A stretch of DNA of 21,357 nucleotides from NCBI GenBank assembly GCA_937919295.1, contig CALFRX010000113.1:1-21357 (forward strand), written 5' to 3'. The position numbers and the translations under genes were made by a program. Below are positions 21,075 through 21,357 of the stretch, in pieces (positions within the stretch are counted from its first letter, which is position 1; the number at the start of each line of letters is the position of its first letter). The notes beneath the pieces were generated by a model. The model made no database searches. It saw only the letters and a list, made by a program, of their open reading frames with translations, and was not told the origin of the DNA. The DNA comes from an uncultured Peptococcaceae bacterium. Lineage in GTDB: Bacteria; Bacillota; Dehalobacteriia; UBA7702.

Positions 21075-21357
21075 ATGATCAAAGCGGAACATCTGTTCTT
21101 TTCCTACACGGGTGCCGCCGCGTATATTCTCCATGATATCGATTTGGAAATATCTGATGGCGCATACGTATCCATTGTTGGCGAAAACGGCAGCGGCAAA
21201 AGTACGCTGATGAAATTGATTCTGAAATTTTTAAAACCGACCCGGGGTACCATCGCCGCAGATGCCGAACGCATGGCTTATGTACCTCAAAAAAACGACG
21301 ATACCAATAGTGGCTTCCCCATCACCGTCTATGAGATGCTCAATTCTTACCGGCATC
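21075..21357 (+). CDS. znuC: Zinc ABC transporter ATP-binding protein (ZnuC/AdcC type), cut by window end
   Basis: Supplies energy for zinc import. Only the first 94 codons are in the window: EHLFFSYTGAAAYILHDIDL, Walker A GENGSGKSTL (about 36-45) and the Q-loop region AYVPQKND. The signature, Walker B and switch regions lie beyond the edge. AAGGTGG lies before ATG 21075. The divergent arrangement with znuA and the shared operator support zinc rather than manganese; a membrane-subunit gene would be expected next. Confidence 0.85.
   Translation, partial: MIKAEHLFFSYTGAAAYILHDIDLEISDGAYVSIVGENGSGKSTLMKLILKFLKPTRGTIAADAERMAYVPQKNDDTNSGFPITVYEMLNSYRH

Overview
The window reads as chromosomal DNA of an anaerobic or facultative Bacillota (Firmicutes). 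Evidence for this is strong AGGAGG-type ribosome sites, sigma-A promoters (TTGACA-N17-TATAAT type), lipoprotein binding proteins, FeoA-FeoA-FeoB, and a VanA/VanB-class glycopeptide-resistance operon. Base composition looks moderate (near 50% GC by eye) and similar across all genes. A Clostridia or Negativicutes host is my guess. No rRNA, tRNA, CRISPR array, transposase, integrase or phage gene is visible.

Layout. (1) 1-2126, minus: a cation P-type ATPase, cut by the window start, behind a perfect consensus promoter and a ~260-nt structured leader. (2) 2570-6079, minus: FmdE-family protein, FecCD-type permease, ABC ATPase and lipoprotein binding protein. This is one operon with a promoter and an intrinsic terminator both upstream of its first gene. 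(3) 6351-7314, minus: an ArsR repressor and a second, closely similar FmdE protein. (4) 7511-10672, plus: feoA-feoA-feoB plus a small Cys-rich membrane protein, with repeated GTTAGC-N4-GCTAAC palindromes at the promoters. (5) 11043-11903, plus: uppP. (6) 12039-18349, plus: a complete van operon in the order R-S-Y-W-H-ligase-X. (7) 18403-18631: an intergenic element bounded by two identical palindromic hairpins. (8) 18744-19901, plus: a TraB/PrgY-family membrane protein. (9) 20006-21357: divergent znuA (minus) and znuC (plus, cut by the window end) around a shared palindromic operator.

How it works together. The window divides into metal homeostasis (P-type ATPase, FmdE-linked importer, Feo iron uptake, Zn uptake) and cell-wall remodelling. 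In the van operon, VanS-VanR sense and activate. VanH makes D-lactate from pyruvate and the ligase joins it to D-Ala. VanX destroys D-Ala-D-Ala, and VanY trims residual D-Ala from precursors. VanW has no known function. UppP just upstream recycles the undecaprenyl carrier used by the same pathway.

Most notable. The van operon has the vanB gene order, but its VanR-VanS pair and several enzymes look VanA-like. It sits among housekeeping genes with no mobile element in view, so it may be an intrinsic or ancestral cluster. Its effector promoter appears to be nested inside the terminator hairpin of vanRS. The FmdE/ArsR/ABC locus and its attenuator-like leader are the best candidates for an undescribed metal or cofactor uptake system.
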